A DNA stretch of 64,000 nt from Actinobacillus capsulatus DSM 19761 (GCF_000374285.1 NZ_KB893934.1:1-64000); one strand, 5' to 3'. Shown: positions 42,633 through 52,049, numbered from the stretch's first letter. Numbers and translations: made by a program. The notes: generated from the letters alone by a model not told the origin.

Positions 42633-44189
42633 TTAGTACACGTCTCGGAACAAACGCTTGTCCGCCACAAGCTGTGCAACAATATTATTGAACGCATCGA
42701 CATACGGCTGATTTCCAACCTGTGCCGCAACATTCAATAATGTTTCATCAATCGCTTTACTCATCGTTTTGCTGCCGCATACGTAGAAATAAGCGCCTTG
42801 CTCGATTAATTGCCAAATTAATGCGGCTTGTTGTGCCAATGCGTCTTGTACATAGCATTTTTCCGCTTGATCACGAGAAAATGCGGTGAAAAGCTGGGTC
42901 AGCGTGCCGGCTTTCAGATAGTTTTCCAATTCGGTTTGGTATAGAAAATCTTTCTCTGCATACCGTTCGCCGAAGAACAGATACGTTTGTCGAGCGGATG
43001 TTTGTGCTGCAAGATTTTGTAAGAAGCCGATATAAGGCGCAATGCCGGTGCCAGAGCCAATCATCACAATCGGTTTATCATTTTCCGGCAAGTGGAAGTG
43101 AGGATTTGCTTTTGCAAAAATTTGTACAAAATCACCTGCTTGTAATTGTGCCAAATGACAGCTTGCCGTGCCGTAATATTGGCGGTCAGCAAGCTGGTAT
43201 TGTACTTGGCGAATACATAAGTCGACATATTCCGGATGCGTTTTACCGCAAGAGCTAATAGAGTAGGCGCGAGCGGTAAGATTCGGCAAAATAGCTTGCA
43301 GATCAGCAAGGGAGATGGTTTTTTGTGGGTCAAAATCACGCAACACATCGAGTAAATCATGTCCGTAAAGATATTGTTCAAGCGTTTTTTTATTGGCAAT
43401 TTTAAGTAACTCTTTTAACGCATGATTCGAACAAATTTTTGCTAGATCTCTTAATACGTTTTTAGTTAATAGGCGCAATTCTTTATGGCGTAATTGCTGT
43501 GCCGCATTGTCATCGCCAAACCATTGGACGAACATATTGAGTAAATCATCCGGCTGTTGAACTTGCACATAAATTAAATCGCCGGCTTGGTAAAAAATGC
43601 CGCTATTTTCAAGCGATAAGCGTAGGTGATAAACCGCCGGTTCGGACTGCGCTAATCGCTGAATCTCTAATACTTGTGCCGCATAGGTTTGGTTTTCATC
43701 ATACACTTTCACGGAGAGTTCGTGTGTTAGTGGCGCAGCCTCCGGTTTATTCAGCGCTTGCTCAAGTAACGGGAGCCAGTGTTTAAAAATTTCCTGATAG
43801 TTTAGATCGGCATCCACTCGTTCAATCAATGCGGGTAATTGTTGCGTTTGAAAGAATTGGTCGAGTTTGCGACTATAACCGCAAAACTTATCATAACTGA
43901 CATCACCTAAACCAAAAATGGCGTAACGCCCTTGATAAGCGGTCGAATTTGCAAGGAAATTTTCAATGAAATCTTCCGCATTCTCTGGCGGTTCACCGTC
44001 ACCAAACGAACTGGTAATGATTAATAACAGGCTCTGTGGCTCTAAGTGAGTGAGTTCGGTCTCGTTTAGTGTTGCGATAGTTGGCTGATATGGTTGTAGA
44101 AAGGGTTGTTGTGCAAGCTGCTGAGCGAGTTGTTCTGCATTACCTGATTCTGAACCGTAAGCAATATGGACATGAGAAATAGATTGCAT
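42633..44189 (-). CDS. Diflavin reductase (CysJ/P450-reductase type)
   Basis: 518-aa soluble flavoprotein. The flavodoxin-like FMN domain (about 1-150) has IAYGSESGNAEQLA and SSFGDGEPPENA. The FAD domain (about 180-370) has RAYSIS, and the NADP-binding domain has IGSGTGIAPYIGFL and FFGERYAEKDFLY. The architecture is that of sulfite reductase alpha subunit CysJ, but no cysI or other sulfur-assimilation gene is near. Start chosen by gggga before the ATG at 44187-44189. It follows the Aer-like PAS gene by 58 bp. Electron acceptor unknown. Confidence 0.87.
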   Translation of the reverse strand: MQSISHVHIAYGSESGNAEQLAQQLAQQPFLQPYQPTIATLNETELTHLEPQSLLLIITSSFGDGEPPENAEDFIENFLANSTAYQGRYAIFGLGDVSYDKFCGYSRKLDQFFQTQQLPALIERVDADLNYQEIFKHWLPLLEQALNKPEAAPLTHELSVKVYDENQTYAAQVLEIQRLAQSEPAVYHLRLSLENSGIFYQAGDLIYVQVQQPDDLLNMFVQWFGDDNAAQQLRHKELRLLTKNVLRDLAKICSNHALKELLKIANKKTLEQYLYGHDLLDVLRDFDPQKTISLADLQAILPNLTARAYSISSCGKTHPEYVDLCIRQVQYQLADRQYYGTASCHLAQLQAGDFVQIFAKANPHFHLPENDKPIVMIGSGTGIAPYIGFLQNLAAQTSARQTYLFFGERYAEKDFLYQTELENYLKAGTLTQLFTAFSRDQAEKCYVQDALAQQAALIWQLIEQGAYFYVCGSKTMSKAIDETLLNVAAQVGNQPYVDAFNNIVAQLVADKRLFRDVY

Positions 44190-44210
44190 TAAATATTCCC
44201 CTGAACTAAA

Positions 44211-44240
44211 AAGCGTACGCAGGAGAGATTGCGTACGCTT
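44211..44240 (-). terminator. Intercistronic terminator between the PAS and diflavin genes
   Basis: Reading leftwards: aagcgtacgca, 8-base loop, tgcgtacgctt, then tttag. An 11-bp perfect stem, 8 bp after the PAS stop and 21 bp before the reductase start. It suggests high PAS and lower reductase expression from one promoter. Confidence 0.85.
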
Positions 44241-44247
44241 AAGCAAA

Positions 44248-44679
44248 TTATTTATCGTAGAATTCGTCGTAAATTTCTTTTGATAACTCAACAGCTTCGA
44301 AATTATCCATTAAGTCGTTAATCACGCGACGCACGCTAATATAGCCGGTAATATTACCCGCTTCATCAAACATCGGTTGAACTGTCGTATCTACCACATA
44401 AACAACGCCGCCTTTTCCGCAGTTCGGCACAATACCTGTCCAGATTTTTCCTGCTTGAATGGTATCCCACATCTCTTTATAAACTTCTTTTGCGACTGCC
44501 GGATGGCGTACGATGTTATGCGGTTGACCGATTAATTCCTCACGTGAAAAACCGGTAAGTTTGCAAAATAAATCGTTCGCATAGGTAATCACACCTTGTA
44601 AATCGGTGGTTGAAATCACGAGAGTATCTTGTACTGCTTTTAGAATTGCATCATTTGAAGGCACGATTTGTTCAGCCAT
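44248..44679 (-). CDS. Stand-alone Aer-like PAS domain protein
   Basis: 143-aa cytoplasmic protein made of one PAS domain. It matches the FAD-binding PAS of the E. coli aerotaxis receptor Aer: STTDLQGVITYANDLF, ELIGQPHNIVRHPA, the Trp in IWTGIV, and GYISVRR. The Asp after the RHP motif in Aer is Ala here. No membrane segment, HAMP or chemotaxis signalling domain follows, and no chemotaxis genes are near. Upstream of and co-directional with a diflavin reductase, so a redox-sensing or flavin-carrying role is inferred. Confidence 0.88.
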   Translation of the reverse strand: MAEQIVPSNDAILKAVQDTLVISTTDLQGVITYANDLFCKLTGFSREELIGQPHNIVRHPAVAKEVYKEMWDTIQAGKIWTGIVPNCGKGGVVYVVDTTVQPMFDEAGNITGYISVRRVINDLMDNFEAVELSKEIYDEFYDK

Positions 44680-44823
44680 ATTGAAGCTCCATGTTAGTTA
44701 AGTTGTGTTGATATTGATTTTAGTCAGCATATTAATACCTTACTAAAATACTAAGAAATACCATACTCTAAAAAATTGGAGATGTAAATTGGCTTAATTT
44801 CAGAATGAGAGGTAGGTCATAAA

Positions 44824-44862
44824 AAGTGGCTAATTGTTTGCATATTGCAACAACTAGCCGCT
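44824..44862 (-). terminator. Terminator of dps
   Basis: Arms aagtggctaattgtttgca and tgcaacaactagccgctt pair over about 18 bp with two mismatches. Reading leftwards they are followed by tttttatgac. Lies 28 bp past the dps stop. Confidence 0.75.
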
Positions 44863-44890
44863 TACTTAGAGGGATTTGTTCAATTTTTAA

Positions 44891-45461
44891 CTAGATATTA
44901 CCACTGCCGTTATCTAAGTGTGCGCGGATAAACCATTGTAATTTTTCCAATGCACGAGTTTGTGCGACTAATAAATCTTCGCTAATTGGATCTAGATGGC
45001 CGTTATGTTCAAGTACCACACGGTGTGCTTCGATATTGTGCGAGTAATATAAATCAATCATTTTTAAGTGGTCTTGCGCTGTAGCACGACCTAACGGATA
45101 TTCAGGCGTTTGACGTGTTGCAACTAAATTGCCTGATAAGCCATTCGGCGCAACGCCTAATGCCGCCCATACGTTCTGCAATTTCATCAACAAAATCACG
45201 CACTTCATCCACTTGGCTGTCTAACATTTCGTGTACCGCAACAAAATTTGGGCCGACAACGTTCCAGTGTGCATGTTTTAAGATCATTGATAATTCATTT
45301 AAACCTTGTAAGCGCATTTGTAGCGCATCAGCAATTAAATGACCGGTAGAAACAGTTAAGCCGGGAACAGTGTGAGTAGCATTTTTATTGATATCTGCGC
45401 TTAATTCTTGTGTTTGAGTGTTTAATTTTAAGACTGGGAAGGTAATCGTTTTATTTGTCAT
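44891..45461 (-). pseudogene. dps: Dps ferritin-like DNA-protection protein, frameshifted
   Basis: Dps binds DNA and oxidises iron with peroxide in a 12-mer shell. The first frame (45461 leftwards) covers LTVSTGHLIADALQMRLQGL, the ferroxidase residues HAHWNVVGPNF and HEMLDSQVDEVRDFVDEIAERM, then goes off frame. The second frame resumes at AALGVAPNGLSGNL and runs to the end at 44891. Dropping one G from the ggg at 45166-45168 (plus-strand ccc) restores a 189-aa protein. Either a real one-base mutation or a base-call error. Confidence 0.9.
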
Positions 45462-45776
45462 AATTTATACTCCTATTGTTTTCTTTTTCATCATTTAACT
45501 GGGCAAATTATGAGTAAAAGTCGTGATGTTGTCTAATTGTTATCACTGATAAGTGTGATTGGTTTCAATAGTTAAAACTAATCGAATCTGATTATATGAT
45601 AGTTATTGGCAATTAATAATTGTGATATTCATTTGCAATAAGAATATTATCAACCAAAAGTAAATAGTTATTCAATAATACATATATTTATTTACTCATA
45701 AGGGCGGTATTACAATGCGCACTATTAACAAGCGGTTAAATTGCCGCAAAAATTTGCAAAGTATAAGGAATTTAAA

Positions 45777-46466
45777 ATGTTACAAGTAAGAAAAGCAAAT
45801 GAACGAGGTGACGGTTCATTCGATTGGTTAGAAAGTTATCACACATTCTCTTTTGCCAACTATTATGATCCGAAACATATCCATTTTTCACATTTGCGTG
45901 TGATTAACGAAGACTTTATCGCACCGGCTCGCGGTTTCGGTATGCATCCGCACGATAATATGGAAATTCTCACTTATGTATTAAACGGACGTGTTGCCCA
46001 CAAAGACAGTATGGGCAACCAAACGGAAGTGAAAGCGGGCGAATTCCAAATTATGTCGGCAGGTACGGGCATTTTTCATTCGGAAATGAACCCGGATTTA
46101 GAGGAAACGCTACATCTTTATCAAATTTGGATTATTCCGAATCAAAAAGACGTAACGCCTCGTTATAATCAAGATAAATTTGCCGATCGTGAGGGTGGTA
46201 CGTTAATTTTATCGCCGACTGCCGAACAAGGTTCATTTAAGATTTATCAAGATATGAAATTATGGCGTTATCAATATACAGCCAATAAAAATGCGCGAAT
46301 TGAATTGGATAGCAACCGTTCATATTGGCTACAAGTGGTAAAAGGTCAATTAAGCGTAAACGGTACATTGCTTGAAACCAGTGATGCGTTAGGTATTCGT
46401 GCCGAACAATTACTCACGATTCAAACCGATAGCGATGTTGAGTTCTTATTATTCGATTTAGTCTAA
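45777..46466 (+). CDS. Pirin-family bicupin protein (YhhW-like)
   Basis: 229 aa. Bicupin protein; relatives YhhW and pirin can act as quercetin dioxygenases or redox-linked regulators. The N-terminal cupin has the metal-binding histidines in GMHPHDNMEILTYVL and GTGIFHSEMNP. The C-terminal cupin is degenerate. The ATG at 45777 follows aagga; a longer frame upstream starts inside an uptake signal. Divergent from dps across about 300 bp. Confidence 0.9.
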   Translation: MLQVRKANERGDGSFDWLESYHTFSFANYYDPKHIHFSHLRVINEDFIAPARGFGMHPHDNMEILTYVLNGRVAHKDSMGNQTEVKAGEFQIMSAGTGIFHSEMNPDLEETLHLYQIWIIPNQKDVTPRYNQDKFADREGGTLILSPTAEQGSFKIYQDMKLWRYQYTANKNARIELDSNRSYWLQVVKGQLSVNGTLLETSDALGIRAEQLLTIQTDSDVEFLLFDLV

Positions 46467-46472
46467 AAGGTG

Positions 46473-46498
46473 ACCACGGATTTATTCCGTGGTTTTTT
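46473..46498 (+). terminator. Terminator of the pirin gene
   Basis: An 8-bp stem, accacgga/tccgtggt, with a 5-base loop followed by tttt. Lies 6 bp after the stop. Confidence 0.9.
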
Positions 46499-46600
46499 CC
46501 TTTTTTTGCGCAAACGTTTGCGCAATATCTAGTCAAATAATTGAAACAGCGCTATACTCATTCTTCCTATTTAATAATATGCAAACTCGAGGAAGCAACA

Positions 46601-46873
46601 ATGAGCAATTCAGTGATTACTGTTATTGGTAAAGACCGTGTAGGTATCGTGTACGATGTATCGAAGATCTTAGCGGAAAATCAAATCAATATCGTGAATA
46701 TCAGCCAACAATTAATGGATGACTTTTTCACGATGGTGATTCTGGTGGATACAACAAAATGTGAAAAGTCATTCCCACAATTAGCGGAGTTTTTTACGCA
46801 AGAAAGTAAAAAACTTGCATTAGATATTCGTATCCAAAACGAAGAAATTTTCAAAGCTATGCACCGTATTTAA
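46601..46873 (+). CDS. ACT-domain protein (UPF0237 type)
   Basis: 90-aa single ACT domain with VITVIGKDRVGIVYDVSKIL and NIVNISQQLMDDFFTMVILVD. ACT domains usually bind amino acids. The ATG at 46601 follows gagga; an upstream in-frame ATG lacks one. It is only 12 bp before the PFL-family gene, a pairing that recurs in bacteria, so the two probably act together. Confidence 0.92.
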   Translation: MSNSVITVIGKDRVGIVYDVSKILAENQINIVNISQQLMDDFFTMVILVDTTKCEKSFPQLAEFFTQESKKLALDIRIQNEEIFKAMHRI

Positions 46874-46885
46874 GGGAGTGGCGAA

Positions 46886-48241
46886 ATGAGTATTCAATCC
46901 AGCGAAATTATTGAAACGATAAAAATGGTCGCCGACCAAAACTTTGATGTGCGAACCATTACGATCGGTATAGATTTACACGATTGTATCAGCGCCGATA
47001 TCGACCAATTAAACCAAAATATTTATCAAAAAATTACCACCATCGGCAAAGACTTAGTCGAAACTGCCAAAATCCTATCTGCCAAATACGGCGTACCTAT
47101 CGTTAATCAACGTATTTCTGTCACCCCTATCGCACAAATTGCTGCGGCAACTAAAGCGGATTCTTATGTTTCTATCGCACAAACTCTTGACCGTGCGGCA
47201 AAAGCTATCGGTATATCTTTTATCGGCGGTTTTTCCGCATTAGTACAAAAAGGTATGTCACCCTCCGATGAAGTATTGATCCGCTCAATTCCGGAAGCGA
47301 TGAAAACTACCAATATCGTATGTAGCTCAATTAATATCGGCTCAACCCGAGCCGGTATTAATATGGATGCGGTAAAACTTGCCGGTGAAACGATTAAACG
47401 TACCGCTGATATTACGCCGGAAGGTTTTGGTTGCGCCAAAATCGTGGTGTTCTGTAATGCGGTGGAAGATAATCCGTTTATGGCGGGTGCATTCCATGGC
47501 TCGGGCGAAGCGGATGCGATTATTAACATTGGGGTTTCCGGCCCTGGCGTGGTGAAAGAAGCGTTAGAAAATTCAAATGCAACCACACTGACCGAAGTGG
47601 CGGAAGTGGTGAAGAAAACAGCGTTTAAAATTACTCGTGTCGGTGAATTAATTGGTCAAGAAGCGTCAAAAATGCTGAGTATTCCGTTCGGTATTTTAGA
47701 TTTATCACTCGCACCGACACCAGCAATCGGTGATTCCGTCGCACGTATTTTAGAAGCAATGGGTTTAAGCGTGTGTGGCACACATGGCACGACAGCTGCT
47801 TTAGCATTATTAAATGATGCGGTGAAAAAAGGCGGTATGATGGCGTCCAGTTCTGTGGGGGGCTTAAGTGGCGCATTTATTCCGGTTTCGGAAGACGAAG
47901 GGATGGTTGCAGCTGCAGAAAGCGGTATTTTAACCCTAGATAAACTGGAAGCGATGACAGCCGTTTGTTCGGTCGGTTTAGATATGATCGCCGTACCGGG
48001 TAAAACGCCAGCACATACCATTTCGGGTATTATCGCTGATGAAGCGGCAATCGGTATGATCAACAGCAAAACCACGGCGGTTCGCATTATTCCGGTCACC
48101 GGTAAAGATGTAGGTGAAAGTGTAGAATTCGGCGGCTTACTCGGTTATGCACCGATTATGCCGGTTAAAGAAGGCTCATGCGAAGTGTTTGTGAATCGTG
48201 GCGGGCGTATTCCTGCTCCGGTTCAATCAATGAAGAACTAA
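46886..48241 (+). CDS. PFL-family protein (UPF0210/DUF711)
   Basis: 451-aa protein of the UPF0210 family, distantly related to pyruvate formate-lyase-like folds, of unknown function. Recognisable stretches: [37 protein letters not shown] and the C-terminal [15 protein letters not shown]. Second gene of the ACT-PFL operon. No glycyl-radical motif is visible, so it should not be read as a formate-lyase. Confidence 0.92.
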   Translation: MSIQSSEIIETIKMVADQNFDVRTITIGIDLHDCISADIDQLNQNIYQKITTIGKDLVETAKILSAKYGVPIVNQRISVTPIAQIAAATKADSYVSIAQTLDRAAKAIGISFIGGFSALVQKGMSPSDEVLIRSIPEAMKTTNIVCSSINIGSTRAGINMDAVKLAGETIKRTADITPEGFGCAKIVVFCNAVEDNPFMAGAFHGSGEADAIINIGVSGPGVVKEALENSNATTLTEVAEVVKKTAFKITRVGELIGQEASKMLSIPFGILDLSLAPTPAIGDSVARILEAMGLSVCGTHGTTAALALLNDAVKKGGMMASSSVGGLSGAFIPVSEDEGMVAAAESGILTLDKLEAMTAVCSVGLDMIAVPGKTPAHTISGIIADEAAIGMINSKTTAVRIIPVTGKDVGESVEFGGLLGYAPIMPVKEGSCEVFVNRGGRIPAPVQSMKN

Positions 48242-48254
48242 CGTAATGTATTAA

Positions 48255-48300
48255 ACAAGCGGTTAAATTTTGCAATATTTTTGCAGAATCTAACCGTTTT
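48255..48300 (+). terminator. Inverted uptake-signal pair after the PFL gene
   Basis: acaagcggttaaattttgca faces gcagaatctaaccgttttttt. The second arm has lost the core c (ccgttt), but the T-run is strong. Lies 14 bp past the stop. Confidence 0.7.
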
Positions 48301-48308
48301 TTTACGGC

Positions 48309-48840
48309 TTAAAACGGGTAATTAATACAAGCCATTTGAACATGATCTAATTGGTGGTTAGGCACTAATTCATAGAGATAAAAATCATCGTTATCAATTC
48401 TAAGTTCTTTCGACAAGATAAAGGTCTTGTTATATTTGGCTAGTACATATTGTGATCTACTTTGAGTATATCAAAACGGGTTTTAAAATGTGGACGTAAG
48501 TAGCCGACCAGGAAGGCAAATAGCACGAAGTAAGCATAGATGAAAATCATCACATAATTTTCGTGACTTTGTACAAGTTGATTGCCGTATGAATATTTAT
48601 GTTACCGATATGACGATTTATTATTAAAGTAATATATAACACATAGCCTAAACTGCGAGCTACGTTACCTGCGCCGACATCTGCATATCACCATGAAAAT
48701 CCGTAGAAATAAGCTTGTGCCCATCCGTATGAATAAGCAGCTGACCACTAAGCGCTCCTAAAAAAGCCATTGAAAATGAAGATGAGACAATTTTATTGAT
48801 AATTCTAAGCACCCGTTTCGAGTACCCTGCATCGATCAAA
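48309..48840 (-). pseudogene. Heavily decayed membrane-protein gene
   Basis: Translating leftwards gives colinear pieces in different frames. In order: DAGYSKRVLRIINKIVSSSF with MAFLGALSGQLL, SAAYSYGWAQAYFYGFSW, YADVGAGNVARSLGYVLYIT, ENYVMIFIYAYFVLFAFLVG then YLRPHFKTRFDILKVDH, and KYNKTFILSKELRIDNDDFY to the stop at 48309. At least four frameshifts or stops (one is TGG TGA) interrupt what was a multi-pass membrane protein. I cannot name the family. Confidence 0.72.
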
Positions 48841-48971
48841 AAAGAGTCTATAGATTATATTTAAAAATTTACAATTGCTCAATTATGAATCACTTTTTCC
48901 ATAAGTATCAAAAGTTAATATGAAATTGTATATAATTTGTAATTTTGATTATGGAGTTCGACGTTAAGAGT

Positions 48972-49001
48972 ATAGCGCTAATGTAATAAGATTAGCGCTA
49001 T
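48972..49001. terminator. Palindrome after the cysteine desulfidase-family gene
   Basis: A perfect 11-bp stem, atagcgctaat/attagcgctat, with an 8-base loop, 18 bp past the stop of the leftward gene. No T-run follows on that side, so termination is uncertain. Confidence 0.5.
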
Positions 49002-49019
49002 GATTTTATGAGAAGATGT

Positions 49020-50318
49020 TTAGAGCGTTTTAGGTTTACTCACCATTATTTCGATTACTTGACGATCAGTATATTGCATACTACGAGAAGCGATCGCACA
49101 AAGGTTGTTGATCGAACGGTCAATTTGATGTTCAACAATCCCTTCGTTGCCGGTCACTTGGGTATCATCCAACGCCATTAAAATTGATTTATAACTGGAA
49201 CTCACACTCGTTGATACCTTCATCGCACAGCTATTTGCCGCACCGTCACAAATAATGCCACTGATATCGCCAATCATACTGCTGATTGCCATACTGATCG
49301 TTTCAAATTTACCAGTCAACAACCACGCTACACCGGCACAACTGCCCATTGCTGCCGTGGTTACTGCACATAACGCAGAGAGTTTCGGTAATTTGCTATG
49401 AATATAAATCGCCATTAAATGTGAAAGAAATAACGCACGAATCAGCTGTTCTTCGCTTGCTGCTAAATGACGAGCAACCACTACAACCGGCATTGTTGCA
49501 GTAATACCTTGATTACCCGAACCAGAATTACTCATCGCTGGTAAATTTGCGCCGCCCATGCGTGCATCGCTGGCAGCAGTGGTTTCAATCACGATGCGAT
49601 TTAACAAGTCATCACTAATTAATCCTTTGCCGATTTGTTTTTGCAAGGTACGTCCGATATGTAAACCGTAATCTTGACTCAATCCTTCCTGTGAAAGCGC
49701 GCTATTTAAAATCGCTGCTTGCTGAATAAAGCGAATCTTTTCTAGCGCTATATTTAAGGAAAAATCATAAATATCTTTTGCGGTCAGGTTTGCAAAGACA
49801 TTCTCTGCATTTTCGTTTTCCACAGCACAAGGTTTGGAAAACAGTAATTTGCCGTTTTTCTCAATATAAATCACATTGGTATGGTGAGCGGCGATGCGTA
49901 CTTTTACTTGCTGATCCGCATTAAACAAAGTTGCTTCGGAATAGAGGATATGATCGGTATCGGAAATGCTGACTTCAATTTTATGCTCGCTAATCATCTG
50001 TTTAGCGAGTGCAACTTGCTCAGTGGTAATTTGTTTTAATACTTCTAAACCACCGTTCGGATCGCCACCAATTGCGCCAATGGCTGCCGCCATTGTTAAA
50101 CCAACAGTACCCGTACCGGGTACGGTCACGCCCATTCCGTTTTTCATCAAGTTAGGCGAAACTTTAGCTTTGATATGTTCCGGTAATGCTCCTAAATATT
50201 GGCGAGCAACGGCTGCTGCTAAGGCTAAAGAAACGGGTTCGGTACAACCTAATGCAGGCACAACTTCTTGCTGCACGGTAGCTAAAATTGCTTGCGATAA
50301 TTCGTTATTTATATTCAT
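49020..50318 (-). CDS. cyuA: L-cysteine desulfidase family protein (YhaM/CyuA, UPF0597)
   Basis: 432-aa cytoplasmic enzyme family that breaks L-cysteine to pyruvate, sulfide and ammonia with an iron-sulfur cluster. Family marks: [16 protein letters not shown] near the N-terminus, and later cysteines in [18 protein letters not shown] and [14 protein letters not shown], which are plausible cluster ligands. The glycine-rich [14 protein letters not shown] is also present. Single gene. Name by similarity to E. coli CyuA; activity not shown. Confidence 0.85.
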   Translation of the reverse strand: MNINNELSQAILATVQQEVVPALGCTEPVSLALAAAVARQYLGALPEHIKAKVSPNLMKNGMGVTVPGTGTVGLTMAAAIGAIGGDPNGGLEVLKQITTEQVALAKQMISEHKIEVSISDTDHILYSEATLFNADQQVKVRIAAHHTNVIYIEKNGKLLFSKPCAVENENAENVFANLTAKDIYDFSLNIALEKIRFIQQAAILNSALSQEGLSQDYGLHIGRTLQKQIGKGLISDDLLNRIVIETTAASDARMGGANLPAMSNSGSGNQGITATMPVVVVARHLAASEEQLIRALFLSHLMAIYIHSKLPKLSALCAVTTAAMGSCAGVAWLLTGKFETISMAISSMIGDISGIICDGAANSCAMKVSTSVSSSYKSILMALDDTQVTGNEGIVEHQIDRSINNLCAIASRSMQYTDRQVIEIMVSKPKTL

Positions 50319-50539
50319 TATTTTTATCCTGTCACTCTCATTTTATTGCTTATCTTAATGATAGGTGAAAAGGTCATTATTAGAACAAAATTTTACATAA
50401 AATGCTGTACAATATTCATTCAGCCGGCGAATAAACTTGAACTAATATTTTTGCATTCAGTCTTAGTGTTCAGTTTAGGTTGAGCCGGCTTCTCGACTTT
50501 CCCCATTTGTATATTCGTAACATTTATAGGAAGCAAATT

Positions 50540-51196
50540 ATGAAATCATTAAAAACTCTTTTCGTTTTAGGCGTGACAATGGCTGTTTCTGCAACTTCAT
50601 TCGCAGAGACGACAAATCCGTTAACCTCTGTAGAAGATAGCGCTAAAAGTACTGTAACCAATCAAATGAGGCAAGCTAAAAACTCAGAGACCTCGGCGTT
50701 AACTAATGCAAAAAATTTGGTAGCAAATAAAGCGCCGACCGCAAAAGAAACTTTAGCAACAGCTAAAACGCAAGTGGCTGCGACAAAAGAAAACTTAGAG
50801 AAAGTAAAAGCAGCTGCGACAGATAAAGTAACCAACGCAAAAGAAGCGTTAAAGACGTCTAAAGCGAATGCATTGGATGAGGTGAAAACAAATGCTAAAG
50901 AAAAAGTGAAAGCGCAAGCAGCAGAGAAAACAACGGCAGTGAAAGCAAGTACTGCTGAAAAAGTGGCGGCAATAAAATCGGCAGTCACAAAAGTGCCTGC
51001 ATCGGCAAAAGTAAATGTGAATACAGCGGATGTGAAAGTATTACAAACATTAAGCGGCATTGGCGAAGCGAAAGCACAAGCAATTATTGATTACCGTAAC
51101 AAGGTTGGCAAAATCAAAAATGCAGCGGAATTGTCAAACATTTCTGGTATTGGTGAAGCAACCATTCAAAAAGTTGCACCGTACTTAAGTTTTTAA
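50540..51196 (+). CDS. ComEA-like helix-hairpin-helix protein with a long Ala/Lys-rich stalk
   Basis: 218-aa exported protein. Signal peptide 1-22 (ends SFA). Residues about 30-150 are almost only Ala, Lys, Thr, Glu and Val in an amphipathic, repeated pattern (AKENLEKVKAA-like), probably one long helix. The C-terminal 65 residues are a ComEA/ComE1 DNA-binding domain: VNVNTADVKVLQTLSGIGEAKAQAI and a second HhH ISGIGEATIQKV. Haemophilus ComE1 is only about 110 aa. A role in periplasmic DNA uptake is inferred. The ATG at 50540 follows aggaagc and gives the signal peptide. Confidence 0.88.
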   Translation: MKSLKTLFVLGVTMAVSATSFAETTNPLTSVEDSAKSTVTNQMRQAKNSETSALTNAKNLVANKAPTAKETLATAKTQVAATKENLEKVKAAATDKVTNAKEALKTSKANALDEVKTNAKEKVKAQAAEKTTAVKASTAEKVAAIKSAVTKVPASAKVNVNTADVKVLQTLSGIGEAKAQAIIDYRNKVGKIKNAAELSNISGIGEATIQKVAPYLSF

Positions 51197-51214
51197 TTTA
51201 AACTCAATACGAAT

Positions 51215-51258
51215 CAAGCGGTTGGATTTAGCAAAAAATTTGCCAAATTTGACCGCTT
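51215..51258 (+). terminator. Inverted uptake-signal pair after the ComEA-like gene
   Basis: caagcggttggatttagcaa faces ttgccaaatttgaccgcttt with tctttg after it. Lies 19 bp past the stop. Confidence 0.7.
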
Positions 51259-51341
51259 TCTTTGTTATCAGGCTTGTATTTTCAAAAATTACCTCATAAC
51301 ATTAAATGTCTTTATATTTTTAACAAAAAAGGAAACAATAA

Positions 51342-51971
51342 ATGGCATTAGATTTCAACGCAGTTACTTTAGAAAGCACAGAAGCAAAAGGTGGCTACGG
51401 TATCGGTTTACAAATCGGTCAACAATTATTAGGTAGCGGTATGGAAGTGGATGCCGAAGCGGTTGCACGAGGTATCAACGATGTGTTAAATCAAAATCCA
51501 CCGGTGATTGATCTTAACGAAGTGACGAAAGCGTTACAAGAATTAGGCGCTCGTGCAGAAGCAGCGCAAGCGGAAGCGTTTAAAGCCATTGAAGCGGACA
51601 ACAAAGCATTCTTAGAAGAAAACAAGAAAGCAAGAGGCGTTGTGGTGACTGAGTCTGGTTTACAGTATGAAGTATTAACTGAAGGCTCAGGTGCAAAACC
51701 AACAGCAGATAGCACAGTCCGTGTACATTACACTGGTTCTTTAATTGACGGTACGGTATTCGACAGCTCTGTAAAACGTGGTACACCGGCGGAATTCTCA
51801 GTGGGGGGGGTAATCAAAGGTTGGACTGAAGCGTTACAATTAATGACAGTCGGTTCAAAATGGCGTTTAACTATTCCACAAGAGTTAGCATACGGTGAAC
51901 GTGGCGCAGGCGCATCAATTCCTCCGTTTGCAACCTTAATTTTCGAAGTGGAGTTATTAGATATCTTGTAA
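51342..51971 (+). CDS. fklB: FKBP-type peptidyl-prolyl isomerase
   Basis: 209-aa Mip/FklB-like isomerase. Residues 1-95 form the helical dimerisation part ([16 protein letters not shown]). The FKBP domain is about 105-209 ([18 protein letters not shown] ... [17 protein letters not shown]). No signal peptide, so cytoplasmic like FklB. Codons 154-157 contain a run of eight G (51803-51810), which could slip. Confidence 0.95.
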   Translation: MALDFNAVTLESTEAKGGYGIGLQIGQQLLGSGMEVDAEAVARGINDVLNQNPPVIDLNEVTKALQELGARAEAAQAEAFKAIEADNKAFLEENKKARGVVVTESGLQYEVLTEGSGAKPTADSTVRVHYTGSLIDGTVFDSSVKRGTPAEFSVGGVIKGWTEALQLMTVGSKWRLTIPQELAYGERGAGASIPPFATLIFEVELLDIL

Positions 51972-52016
51972 TTTGCAAAAAAGCGGCGGAATTTGACCGC
52001 TTGCTATATGAAAACC

Positions 52017-52049
52017 AAGCCCCGAGTAAAATAAGCTCGGGGCTTTTTT
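52017..52049 (+). terminator. Terminator of fklB
   Basis: A perfect 10-bp stem, aagccccgag/ctcggggctt, with a 9-base loop and a T-run to 52049. A second, overlapping uptake-signal hairpin lies just before it (51980-52003). Confidence 0.93.

Noticed and set aside
42633-44189. Sulfite reductase flavoprotein cysJ
   Set aside because: The domain plan fits, but cysI and other sulfate-assimilation genes are absent from the neighbourhood, so the specific name was not used.
47631-48099. Long antisense open frames within the PFL-family gene
   Set aside because: They mirror the coding strand of a conserved gene and show no independent features.
46886-48241. Pyruvate formate-lyase
   Set aside because: The family name PFL is misleading; no glycyl-radical motif or paired active-site cysteines are visible.
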